Below, in pieces: positions 11,908 through 18,157 of a DNA stretch of 33,774 bases (the stretch's first letter is position 1; every line of letters begins with the position of its first letter). The stretch spans positions 1-33,774 of the forward strand of contig CABTAA010000002.1 of NCBI GenBank assembly GCA_902482615.1. Reading direction: 5' to 3'. Origin of the DNA: an uncultured Collinsella sp. (GTDB taxonomy: Bacteria; Actinomycetota; Coriobacteriia; Coriobacteriales; Coriobacteriaceae). The notes beneath the pieces are model-generated. The model had not been told where the DNA came from. It did no database searches and worked only from the letters and a program-made list of their open reading frames with translations. Both the position numbers and the translations under genes were made by a program.

Positions 11908-11916
11908 ATAGTATCA
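11908..11916 (-). promoter_or_regulatory. Extended -10 promoter element for dnaB
   Basis: TGATACTAT on the minus strand is a TGn-extended -10 (TACTAT) about 35 bp before the dnaB start. No good -35 is seen, as is common with extended -10 promoters. It lies downstream of the rplI terminator. Confidence 0.45.
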
Positions 11917-12027
11917 GCCACGGTCCCAAAACGCGCCGCGCGCCGCCAATCATCACCGAACCAAACGGATGAACGGTCCTGTATATAAGACTTCGACGCA
12001 ACGTTCACCATGACACTCACTCAGCGC

Positions 12028-12063
12028 AAAAAACAAAAAGGCGCCCTGGTTTCCCAGAGCGCC
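12028..12063 (-). terminator. Terminator of the rpsF-ssb-rpsR-rplI operon
   Basis: GGCGC.CTGG pairs with CCAG.GCGCC around TTTC with a single mismatch. On the minus strand the stem is followed by TTTTTGTTTTTT. It sits 35 bp past the rplI stop, a textbook rho-independent terminator. Confidence 0.9.
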
Positions 12064-12098
12064 CTTCTTAGAACAAGATTGTTGCGTTGCAGCAAATG

Positions 12099-12638
12099 CT
12101 ACTCGGCAGCAGCCTCAGTCTCGACCTCGGCGGTCTCGGCCTCGGCGACCTCAGCGGCCTCCTCGACCTCAGCCTCGGCGGCGAGCTCCTCGGCGGTAAC
12201 GCCGACGAGAACGACAACCTCGGCCTTGATCTCGCGGTACAGCGAGATGGCAACGGTGTGGGCACCGGCAACCTTGATGGGCTTACCGAGCTCGACGCGC
12301 TTGCGGTCGATGTCCATACCGAGCTGAGCCTTGATGGCGTCAGCGATCATAGCGGCGGTAACGGAGCCAAAGAGGATGCCCTCGTCGCCGACCTTGACGT
12401 CAACGGTGACCGTCTTGCCCTCGAAGGCAGCCTTGGTCTCGTTGGCGGTAGCCAGACGGACGGCCTCGCGCTTGGCGATGTTGTTGCGACGCTCGTCAAG
12501 CTGCTTGAGGTTGCCCTTGGTGGCGGCAACAGCGAGCTTCTTGGGGAACAGGAAGTTCTCAGCGTAACCCTGAGCGACCTCTACGACGTCACCCTCGCCA
12601 CCCTTGCCCTTGATCTCATCGAGAAGAATAACCTTCAT
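12099..12638 (-). CDS. rplI: 50S ribosomal protein L9 with acidic tail
   Basis: bL9 binds 23S rRNA domain V at the base of the L1 stalk and helps frame fidelity. The N-domain MKVILLDEIKGKGGEGDVVE with GYAENFLFPK is canonical, followed by the connecting helix (QLDERRNNIAKREA) and the C-domain ending near residue 148. About 30 additional residues form a low-complexity Ala/Glu/Val tail ending ETEAAAE, which is not part of the core fold. It is the last gene of the operon, 15 bp after rpsR. Confidence 0.96.
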   Translation of the reverse strand: MKVILLDEIKGKGGEGDVVEVAQGYAENFLFPKKLAVAATKGNLKQLDERRNNIAKREAVRLATANETKAAFEGKTVTVDVKVGDEGILFGSVTAAMIADAIKAQLGMDIDRKRVELGKPIKVAGAHTVAISLYREIKAEVVVLVGVTAEELAAEAEVEEAAEVAEAETAEVETEAAAE

Positions 12639-12653
12639 GATGCGTCTCCCTTC

Positions 12654-12920
12654 TTAGCCGCGGTCGCGGTTGCCACGAGAGGAAACCACGGGGACGGTGT
12701 ACGGCAGGAGAGCCATCTCGCGGGCGCGCTTGATGGCGTTGGCGATGTCATGCTGATGCTGCGTGCAAGCGCCAGTGACGCGACGGGGCTTGATCTTGCC
12801 ACGGTCGGTCATGTACTTACGGAGAAGCTGAGTGTCCTTATAGTCGATGAACTCAGTGTTCTCCTTGCAGAACTGGCAGTACTTACGACGCGGCTGACGT
12901 GCAGAAAAACCATTAGCCAT
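12654..12920 (-). CDS. rpsR: 30S ribosomal protein S18
   Basis: bS18 pairs with bS6 on the platform of the small subunit. The start is the ATG at 12920 (MANGFSARQPRRKYCQFC), with GAAAGG about 9 bp upstream; an in-frame start 17 codons earlier lacks support. The family core is clear in IDYKDTQLLRKYMTDRGKI and RRVTGACTQHQHDIANAIKR. A Cys pair (YCQFC) and a later Cys in TGACTQHQ are present. The length is 88 aa, slightly long because of the C-terminal SSRGNRDRG. Confidence 0.96.
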   Translation of the reverse strand: MANGFSARQPRRKYCQFCKENTEFIDYKDTQLLRKYMTDRGKIKPRRVTGACTQHQHDIANAIKRAREMALLPYTVPVVSSRGNRDRG

Positions 12921-12992
12921 GTCAAAATACCTTTCGTTTGGCAACTTCGGCGAACCGAAGCCGCCTCTCACTCAAAAATAGGTGAACAACCC

Positions 12993-13445
12993 TTAGAACG
13001 GGATGTCCTCATCGTAGACGTCGACCGCGGGCGGCGTAGCCACCGGTGCGGCAGGACGTGCTGCGGGCGCGGGAGCTGCGGGGGCGTAACCGCCCTGATC
13101 GTAGCCACCCTGGCCACCACGGGAGCTCATAAACTCGATCTCATCGACGATGACCTCAAGCTTGCTCCGGCGCTGGCCGTCGCGCTCCCAAGAGCTGTAG
13201 CGCAGCTTGCCCTCGATCGCGACCTTGTTTCCCTTTGCCAGGAAACGGCTCACGGCCTCGGCGCGGGTGCCGAACATGGTGCAGTCGACAAAGTTGGGAT
13301 AGTCCTCCCACTCGCCAGTCTGCGCGTTGCGGCGACGATCGTTCACGGCGACGCCAAAGGACAGAACCTGGGTTCCGCCGGCGGTGGCTCGCAGCTCGGG
13401 ATCGCGGGTGAGGTTACCGGTGATGTTCACTCGATTGATGCTCAT
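12993..13445 (-). CDS. ssb: Single-stranded DNA-binding protein
   Basis: SSB coats single-stranded DNA in replication and repair. The OB-fold spans residues 1-110 (MSINRVNITGNLTRDPELR, FGVAVNDR, FVDCTMFGTRAEAVSRFLAKG, YSSWERDGQRRSKLEVIVDEI). A Gly/Ala/Pro-rich linker (YAPAAPAPAARPAAP) leads to the acidic tip DEDIPF that recruits partner proteins. At 150 aa it is typical. Its position between rpsF and rpsR is the widespread bacterial order. Confidence 0.97.
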   Translation of the reverse strand: MSINRVNITGNLTRDPELRATAGGTQVLSFGVAVNDRRRNAQTGEWEDYPNFVDCTMFGTRAEAVSRFLAKGNKVAIEGKLRYSSWERDGQRRSKLEVIVDEIEFMSSRGGQGGYDQGGYAPAAPAPAARPAAPVATPPAVDVYDEDIPF

Positions 13446-13493
13446 AACTCACTACTTCCTCTTGGGGCACAAGCCCAGTCCAAAACGACAGTC

Positions 13494-13787
13494 TTACTCC
13501 TGGTCGTCGCGACGGACGATCATGTGGCGGACCACAGCGTCGGTGATGCGCAGGACGCGATCAAGCTCGGCGATCTGGGTAGGATCTGCATGGAAGTTGA
13601 TGAGGGTGTAGTCACCATCGGTGAGGTCGTTGATCTCGTAGGCGAGCTTGCGCTTGCCCCACTCGTCAACGGAGTCGACCTTGCCAGCGCCCTCAGCGAT
13701 CGTGGTATCGATACGCTTCATAACAGCGAGACGAGTCTCGGGGTCGAGCGACGGGTCAACAAAGAACAGCAGTTCATAAGCCTTCAT
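13494..13787 (-). CDS. rpsF: 30S ribosomal protein S6
   Basis: bS6 heterodimerises with S18. The start is the ATG at 13787 (MKAYELLFFVDPSLD), because AGGAGGTGA lies 4 bp upstream. The ferredoxin-like fold shows in WGKRKLAYEINDLTDGDYTLINFHA and LDRVLRITDAVVRHMIVR. The length is 97 aa. It is the first gene of the rpsF-ssb-rpsR-rplI operon. Confidence 0.96.
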   Translation of the reverse strand: MKAYELLFFVDPSLDPETRLAVMKRIDTTIAEGAGKVDSVDEWGKRKLAYEINDLTDGDYTLINFHADPTQIAELDRVLRITDAVVRHMIVRRDDQE

Positions 13788-13813
13788 ATTGTCACCTCCT
13801 CTGGGCAAATGTG

Positions 13814-13842
13814 GCTTCAGGTCGTGAAGGTGCGCCTGAAGC
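13814..13842 (-). promoter_or_regulatory. Leader hairpin of the rpsF operon (possible S6:S18 autoregulatory site)
   Basis: GCTTCAGG pairs perfectly with CCTGAAGC around a 13-base loop, in the transcribed leader 27 bp before rpsF. In many bacteria an S6:S18-binding hairpin lies at this place in the mRNA. The loop here (CGCACCUUCACGA in the RNA) is compatible but I could not fit the published consensus confidently. Confidence 0.45.
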
Positions 13843-13858
13843 AGGAAAAGACTTGGTA

Positions 13859-13887
13859 ATAATATCTTTCAACCTCCCAAGCCGCAA
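13859..13887 (-). promoter_or_regulatory. Promoter of the rpsF-ssb-rpsR-rplI operon
   Basis: On the minus strand TTGCGG (13882-13887) is followed by exactly 17 bp and TATTAT (13859-13864). Transcription would start near 13852, giving a leader of about 65 bases that holds the hairpin at 13814-13842. Confidence 0.6.
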
Positions 13888-13986
13888 GAATATGCAGCTA
13901 CAACCTCATGACCTCCACATATGCCCATACTCGCACCACGTTTCATGCGCATTCCAACCAAATGCCGACCAAAAGCTTGACAGATC

Positions 13987-14082
13987 TGTGGACAAGATAC
14001 GGTGCCGTGGGGACAAGCTGAGCCAAGCCGCAGGTCAACGGGCACAAGGCTGTGGTCGCAAAATGCATACCAGTGGTCCACA
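13987..14082. promoter_or_regulatory. Cluster of three DnaA-box-like sites
   Basis: TGTGGACAA at 13987-13995 is the exact reverse complement of the actinobacterial DnaA box TTGTCCACA. TGGGGACAA (14008-14016) and TGGTCCACA (14074-14082) each differ from the box at one position. They lie in the ~500-bp gap between rpsF and the first tRNA-Ser, next to an AT-rich stretch near 14095-14115. The rest of the gap (about 14120-14247) shows nothing I can assign. Functional binding is an inference. Confidence 0.4.
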
Positions 14083-14247
14083 GCACCACCCAAAGATTTT
14101 TAAATTCATTGCCAAGTCGCTTATGAATACCCCTTTTGAACAATTGAGTTGATCAACCACGCTGGTCGGAAGCCGTTTTTTGGCACCTCAAACCCCACTG
14201 CAACGCCAAGCGCGGCCAAGCGTTTTAAAAAATGCCAACTTTTCTGT

Positions 14248-14275
14248 TTGCACTTTGCGATTCCTCGTGTATACT
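14248..14275 (+). promoter_or_regulatory. Promoter of tRNA-Ser(GGA)
   Basis: TTGCAC (14248-14253), 16-bp spacer, TATACT (14270-14275), 16 bp before the mature 5' end of the tRNA. The second tRNA-Ser lies past a terminator and may depend on read-through. Confidence 0.65.
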
Positions 14276-14291
14276 GACTTTCGCATTTAAC

Positions 14292-14382
14292 GGAGAGTTG
14301 TCCGAGTGGCCGAAGGAGCACGATTGGAAATCGTGTAGGCGTCAAAAGCGTCTCCAGGGTTCAAATCCCTGACTCTCCGCCA
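14292..14382 (+). tRNA. tRNA-Ser (anticodon GGA)
   Basis: The acceptor stem GGAGAGT pairs with ACTCTCC, followed by discriminator G and an encoded CCA. The anticodon stem CACGA/TCGTG closes a loop with GGA, reading UCC/UCU. A long variable arm and the T-arm GGTTCAAATCC are present, as expected for a class II tRNA. Confidence 0.95.
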
Positions 14383-14391
14383 GTTAATTCC

Positions 14392-14421
14392 AAAGCAGGC
14401 CTTCGAGCCTGCTTTGTTTTT
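14392..14421 (+). terminator. Terminator after tRNA-Ser(GGA)
   Basis: AAAGCAGGC (14392-14400) pairs perfectly with GCCTGCTTT (14407-14415) around a 6-base loop, followed by GTTTTT. It separates the two tandem tRNA-Ser genes. Confidence 0.8.
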
Positions 14422-14430
14422 ACCCCACGC

Positions 14431-14521
14431 GGAGGGGTGGCAGAGTGGTTGAATGCGGCGGTCTCGAAAACCGTTTGGCCTGTATAAGGTCACGAGGGTT
14501 CGAATCCCTCCTCCTCCGCCA
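14431..14521 (+). tRNA. tRNA-Ser (anticodon CGA)
   Basis: The acceptor stem GGAGGGG pairs with CTCCTCC (one G-U), followed by G and CCA. The anticodon loop CTCGAAA gives CGA, reading UCG. The variable arm is long and the T-arm GGTTCGAATCC is canonical. It is 48 bp downstream of tRNA-Ser(GGA). Confidence 0.95.
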
Positions 14522-14532
14522 TTTTGGTTGAG

Positions 14533-14559
14533 AAAGCTCCCAACAATGGGAGCTTTTTT
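14533..14559 (+). terminator. Terminator after tRNA-Ser(CGA)
   Basis: AAGCTCCCA pairs perfectly with TGGGAGCTT around ACAA and runs into a T-tract (TTTTTTG). It lies 12 bp past the tRNA. Confidence 0.88.
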
Positions 14560-14591
14560 GTTATCGAAATACGTCTCGATCCCACGCTTCC

Positions 14592-14671
14592 CCAAACATG
14601 TACGTCACCCTCCAAAACCGACATTTTTCGACATCTTTGAAGGCTGACGTACACGTTTGGATTGAGTTCAC
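14592..14671 (+). repeat. ~80-bp palindromic repeat, left copy
   Basis: The element is an imperfect palindrome: CCAAACATGTACGTCACCC at the left pairs with the arm ending TGACGTACACGTTTGG, around a central CGACATTTTTCGACATC. An inverted second copy lies at 15782-15864. By hand alignment the two differ by six substitutions and one single-base gap. The copy ends 10 bp past the stop codon of the nuclease-like gene and starts about 33 bp after the terminator of tRNA-Ser(CGA). Confidence 0.85.
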
Positions 14672-14681
14672 GGGAGTGGCA

Positions 14682-15689
14682 CTATTCGGAAGGTGTCTCT
14701 TCGTCTCGCATGCCCTTCCAGTTGCGGATAAGCGCCTTGCGTAGTTCGTTTTGCTCTCGCTGGTACCCGGTGTCGGCACAGCGAGGCATGCCGAGTGCTT
14801 CGCGAATGTTGTTCATGGCGCGGTGAAAGGCGAGCTGGCTGCCGAACTGAGCCGAAGTGAGCGTAACGATTCGATATCCCATTTGGGAGAGAACGGCCTC
14901 TCGCTCCGCATCTGCTCCCTTACGCTCGAGCTCATCGTGAAAACCGCCCTTATATTCGATACCGAGCTCCCTGCGCTTATAGGTAATGAGGGCATCGATT
15001 TTGAGTGTTCGGGCTTTTGTGCAATGCCAGAGACGTTGAGGGATCTCGAGCGGGTTGTTGAGTTCGATACCTCGGATACCAACGCCGCCTTCGCTTGTTG
15101 GGAGCGAGAGGGCGATTGCCGAAGCGGTCTCCATAGGCGAGGCCGAGTGATCGTAGATGTGCCTGAGCGCGAGCCGTGCACGTGTGGCACCGGGTTTACC
15201 GGGGTGCCGATCGAGCAGTTTGGTTATTTCATCCTTGGAGGTAGTGGCTGGTTGCCCGGTATAAGGGTCGGCGGGATTGAGCCTCATGCGATAATCGCCG
15301 CAAACTTCATAGCCATATTCGAGATATTCGATCCTATCCATCCACTCGGCAGCGAGCACAAAGGTGAAGGCTTCGTCGGTGATGAAGATTCCGGACGTCA
15401 ACTCGTTAATATGCTCGTAGGGAAGATTTTGTCCAAGAATGTGACAAACGACGCCTTTGGTACGAATTCGCTCGAATTCGAATACAACCGCGATATCGAT
15501 AGTCCTAAGCATATCGGACGGAACGCCGCAGCCGATAAGAGCCTGTCGTATGCGCGCAACACGTTGCTGGGTGGAGATGCCTTGTGCGCCTATCTGGTAG
15601 TCGTGCCGCGCAAGAGACTGAACCAAATTCTGGGGTGCATGATGGACAAGCCATGCGGTTTTATGCGAAATGAGAACAGGGGTATCCAT
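14682..15689 (-). CDS. PD-(D/E)XK nuclease-like (DUF559/Vsr-like) accessory protein
   Basis: A 335-aa protein with no clear full-length family. The C-terminal part resembles DUF559/Vsr-type nuclease folds: Asp232 in LKIDALITYKRRELGIEY, then Glu245-Tyr-Lys247 in the E-x-K position, followed by AEREAVLSQMGYRIVTLT with the usual Arg and GYRIV strand. The N-terminal ~200 residues (VLISHKTAWLVHHAP, VVCHILGQNLPYEHINE, FTFVLAAEWMDRIEYLEYGY) may be a target-recognition or AbiEi-like region. This layout is common for accessory proteins in gut Coriobacteriia. No methylase, antitoxin or helicase lies beside it. The ATG at 15689 has GAGG upstream. Codon use is less GC-biased than its neighbours and inverted repeats flank it, suggesting transfer. 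Nuclease activity is inferred. Confidence 0.7.
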   Translation of the reverse strand: MDTPVLISHKTAWLVHHAPQNLVQSLARHDYQIGAQGISTQQRVARIRQALIGCGVPSDMLRTIDIAVVFEFERIRTKGVVCHILGQNLPYEHINELTSGIFITDEAFTFVLAAEWMDRIEYLEYGYEVCGDYRMRLNPADPYTGQPATTSKDEITKLLDRHPGKPGATRARLALRHIYDHSASPMETASAIALSLPTSEGGVGIRGIELNNPLEIPQRLWHCTKARTLKIDALITYKRRELGIEYKGGFHDELERKGADAEREAVLSQMGYRIVTLTSAQFGSQLAFHRAMNNIREALGMPRCADTGYQREQNELRKALIRNWKGMRDEETPSE

Positions 15690-15781
15690 TGAGGGCCTCT
15701 TGCTCTGAGCCGGTATCCAACTCTTATGTCCGTTGAAGTGGGGAAATATACCGGATGTGAGTAAATCAACTCACTCATGCT

Positions 15782-15864
15782 GTGAGCTCAATCCAAACAT
15801 GTACGTCCGCCTCCAAAGATGTCGAAAAATGCCGTTTTTGGAGGGTGACGTACATGTTTTGGAT
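15782..15864 (-). repeat. ~80-bp palindromic repeat, right copy (inverted)
   Basis: Reverse-complement copy of the repeat at 14592-14671, about 91% identical by hand alignment, sharing even the outer GGATTGAG.TCAC end. It is itself palindromic (arms around GATGTCGAAAAATGCCG). It lies 92 bp upstream of the start of the nuclease-like gene, so the two copies bracket that gene in head-to-head symmetry. Confidence 0.85.
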
Positions 15865-15867
15865 CCC

Positions 15868-15886
15868 TGGCATTCCAGCAATGCCA
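15868..15886. other. Short hairpin in the gap before the TRIC-type gene
   Basis: TGGCATT pairs with AATGCCA around CCAGC, directly beside the right palindromic repeat. The remaining gap to 15993 shows only a weak TACTAT -10-like hexamer at 15947-15952 with no -35. Confidence 0.4.
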
Positions 15887-15993
15887 TGTCAGCATCCGCT
15901 GCCAACCGTTTACCGAGCAATAGGGTCGCCACGCCCGCCAACCATGTACTATGTACGGGCATTGTCTAAACCCACGATCCAAAGGACTCCATC

Positions 15994-16683
15994 TTGCCCG
16001 TCGTCGCCGCTATAACCATTACCTCACATGCCTCGGATGCCATGGTCGCTATTCCGTTTTGGCTCGAGATGTTCGCTGTTGTCGCTGCATCGATCTCGGG
16101 TGTACTGGTTGCGCGCGAGCACAAGCTCGACCTGGTGGGCGCGGTCGCGCTCGCGGTGGTCTGCGGTCTGGGCGGCGGTCTCTTGCGCGACATGACGTTG
16201 CAGGTGGGCAACGTCTACATCCTCAACCAGCCGATGGCACTCCCGCTTTCCATTGCCACGGCAGCCATCATCTATATTTTCCCGGCAATCGTCGACAAAC
16301 CCGAGAAACTCATCCCATTGCTCGACATCATCTCGGTCGGCATCTACGCCGCCACTGGAGCAGACAAGGCGCTGGTCTACGGCTTTGCGCCGGCGGTGTG
16401 CATCATGATGGGCTTTTTCACCGCGGTGGGCGGCGGCATGTTGCGCGACGGCTTTATGGGCGTGGTTCCGGGCATTTTCCAACGTACTAACTTTTATGCT
16501 ATCGCTGCCATCGCCGGATCGACAAGCTATGTGTGTCTTGTTATGAGCGGCATCATGAGCAATGTCGCCGCGCTGGTCGTATGCGTTGTCGTGACCATGG
16601 GTCTGCGCTGGCTCTCGCTGCGCTTTGACATCAAAAGCCCCACCGAAGAAGATATCGCGCGCTTCTTGCACCGTAAAAAGTAG
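15994..16683 (+). CDS. TRIC/UPF0126 family seven-helix membrane protein
   Basis: A polytopic membrane protein of about 229 aa with two tandem three-helix repeats. Each repeat carries the family's glycine-rich signature: GLGGGLLRDM near residue 60 and VGGGMLRDGF near residue 149. Homologues of known structure are trimeric monovalent-cation channels (bacterial TRIC); others are annotated YicG/UPF0126 of unknown cargo. The start chosen is TTG at 15994 with AAAGGA 7 bp upstream; an ATG at 16042 is possible but has a poor ribosome binding site and would remove only a non-conserved head. The C-terminus FLHRKK is cytoplasmic-type. It is on the plus strand, followed by the bactofilin-like gene 107 bp on. 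Confidence 0.85.
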   Translation: MPVVAAITITSHASDAMVAIPFWLEMFAVVAASISGVLVAREHKLDLVGAVALAVVCGLGGGLLRDMTLQVGNVYILNQPMALPLSIATAAIIYIFPAIVDKPEKLIPLLDIISVGIYAATGADKALVYGFAPAVCIMMGFFTAVGGGMLRDGFMGVVPGIFQRTNFYAIAAIAGSTSYVCLVMSGIMSNVAALVVCVVVTMGLRWLSLRFDIKSPTEEDIARFLHRKK

Positions 16684-16751
16684 ACAGCACGGCACAACCC
16701 TTCGAAATGCAACCGAGAGGTTCTTTTAGAGCGCCCACGCGTTGGGTACCC

Positions 16752-16778
16752 TGTTAGGTATATGCCGAACACCTAACA
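16752..16778 (+). promoter_or_regulatory. Perfect inverted repeat upstream of the bactofilin-like gene
   Basis: TGTTAGGT (16752-16759) and ACCTAACA (16771-16778) are exact inverse copies separated by 11 bp, just before the AAAGGA ribosome binding site of the next gene. The symmetry suggests a dimeric repressor operator or an mRNA hairpin. No clear promoter hexamers were found beside it. Confidence 0.45.
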
Positions 16779-16790
16779 AAAGGATCAACC

Positions 16791-17936
16791 ATGGCTTTCA
16801 ATCAAACCGTGACGGCGCCGTCACACAAGATGCGTCGCTGCCTGCTTATGGCATTCGCGCTCATCGCGCTCGCGCTCACCGCACTTCCCACGGCGTCGTT
16901 CGCCGGCACGGACACCGCTGGAAACGTACTTGCGACCGAAGCTGACTCGGATACGTCCAGCGCCGAGGGTGACCTGTACTGGGCCGGCCAAAGCCTTAAC
17001 CTAGACGATGCCTCCATCGGCCGCGATATTATCGCGGCGGGCGAGAGCCTATCGATTCGCGACTGCACCGTAGGCGGCGCTATTCGCCTGGCGGCGCGCA
17101 CCATCGATATCTCCAAAACCGCAATCGATGGCAGCGTGACGGTAGCCGGTCAGCATGTCGTGCTCAACACCGGTAGCACCGCCAACTGTTTTTACGCGAT
17201 GGGCGAGACGGTTGCCCTGCGAGGCTCCACCAAGTCGGCAGCGCTTGCGGGCGACACGGTGACCATCGATGGCACCGTCGAGGGCGATGTCGAGGTTTGG
17301 GCCGACAAGCTCATCCTGGGCAAGAACGCCCACATCACCGGCACTGTGAACGCACACGTCTCCGAGGACCCCGAGCGTGCCGCAGGAGCCGAGGTAGGCG
17401 CGCTCAAGATCGACCGCACCGAGAACGAGGATACTTCCACCGTTAACGATATCATCGGCGGTATCGTCGCCGCGGCACTCTCGACCTGCTTTGTCGCTCT
17501 GCTGCTCGAGTTCGTCTTTCCGCGCGCGACCGCCAGCGCCGCCGGCATGCTCCACCAGCGCCCCATGCCCCTGTGGGTGAGCGGTCTTCTGAGCACGATT
17601 GCTATCGTCCCCGCCGTCCTACTGCTGATTATCTCCATCGCTGGTCTGTCGCTTGCCGGAGCCCTCTTGTGCGGCGTTATCGGCATCGCGTTGGTGTCGA
17701 GTGCCTTTGCGGGGTGCGCGATCGCCCGCATGGTCGGATATAACCAGAACCGCTACGCCATGGCAGCCGTGGGCGGCATAATCGCAGGCGTCCTCACGGG
17801 GTTTCCCCTCGTAGGCGACTTCATCAGCGGCGTGGCCTTCGTCTTTACACTCGGCTACATCATCCAAATCATCTGGCGCAACGCCCGCCTCAAGCCGCAG
17901 CAGTCGGCTAACACGCCGGGACTCCCCACCGCTTAG
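16791..17936 (+). CDS. Exported polymer-forming (bactofilin-like) domain protein with C-terminal membrane helices
   Basis: A 381-aa protein that starts with a signal sequence (RRCLLMAFALIALALTALPT, cleavage near ASFAG). Residues about 55-200 form a repetitive beta-rich region with short strands recurring every ~18 residues (AGQSLNLDDASIGRDII, TVGGAIRLAARTIDIS, IDGTVEGDVEVWADKLIL). This is the pattern of the polymer-forming cytoskeletal (bactofilin/DUF583) fold, here on the outside of the membrane. At least four hydrophobic helices follow from about 225 to 370. The function is unknown; a cell-envelope scaffold is a guess. AAAGGA lies 7 bp before the ATG. A terminator follows at 18012-18055. 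Confidence 0.75.
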   Translation: MAFNQTVTAPSHKMRRCLLMAFALIALALTALPTASFAGTDTAGNVLATEADSDTSSAEGDLYWAGQSLNLDDASIGRDIIAAGESLSIRDCTVGGAIRLAARTIDISKTAIDGSVTVAGQHVVLNTGSTANCFYAMGETVALRGSTKSAALAGDTVTIDGTVEGDVEVWADKLILGKNAHITGTVNAHVSEDPERAAGAEVGALKIDRTENEDTSTVNDIIGGIVAAALSTCFVALLLEFVFPRATASAAGMLHQRPMPLWVSGLLSTIAIVPAVLLLIISIAGLSLAGALLCGVIGIALVSSAFAGCAIARMVGYNQNRYAMAAVGGIIAGVLTGFPLVGDFISGVAFVFTLGYIIQIIWRNARLKPQQSANTPGLPTA

Positions 17937-17944
17937 CAGCTAAC

Positions 17945-17975
17945 CACCACAAAGATGCCAAGCACCTTTGTGGTG
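17945..17975 (+). other. Stem-loop just after the bactofilin-like gene
   Basis: CACCACAAAG (17945-17954) pairs perfectly with CTTTGTGGTG (17966-17975). There is no T-run, so it is not a full terminator. Its right arm overlaps the start of the short palindromic repeat at 17972. Confidence 0.5.
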
Positions 17976-18004
17976 ATGCAAAGGGGTCAGGTTGCTTTGC
18001 ACCA
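17972..18004 (+). repeat. Short palindromic repeat, copy A
   Basis: The sequence has arms GATGCAAAG and CTTTGCACC around GGGTCAGGTTG. The reverse complement of 23870-23897 has the same arms and nearly the same centre (GGGACAGGTTA). The two copies are in opposite orientation and lie outside the two ends of the pilin locus. Confidence 0.7.
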
Positions 18005-18011
18005 ACAAACC

Positions 18012-18055
18012 AAGCGGGGCGCCCGATCGCATCGACCGGGTGCCTCGCTTTTCTT
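18012..18055 (+). terminator. Terminator between the bactofilin-like gene and the convergent pilin gene
   Basis: A ~14-bp stem joins AAGCGGGGCGCCCG to CCGGGTGCCTCGCTT with G-U pairs, followed by TTTTCTT on the plus strand. On the minus strand the tail is only GGTTTG, so any action for the pilin gene is weaker. Confidence 0.75.
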
Positions 18056-18157
18056 GGAGGGTTCTCTAGTAACTTTTTCAAAACCAATGATCATCAGGTC
18101 GGTAGGCCTGTGCGTCACTCGCTACGGAGGCAGTACGCCATTGAGCAAGAAGGGCAA

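Noticed and set aside
13987..14115. Chromosomal origin (oriC) at the DnaA-box cluster
   Set aside because: Genes on both sides of it are mostly on the minus strand with no strand switch, and recF-gyrB-gyrA at the right edge places oriC beyond the window.
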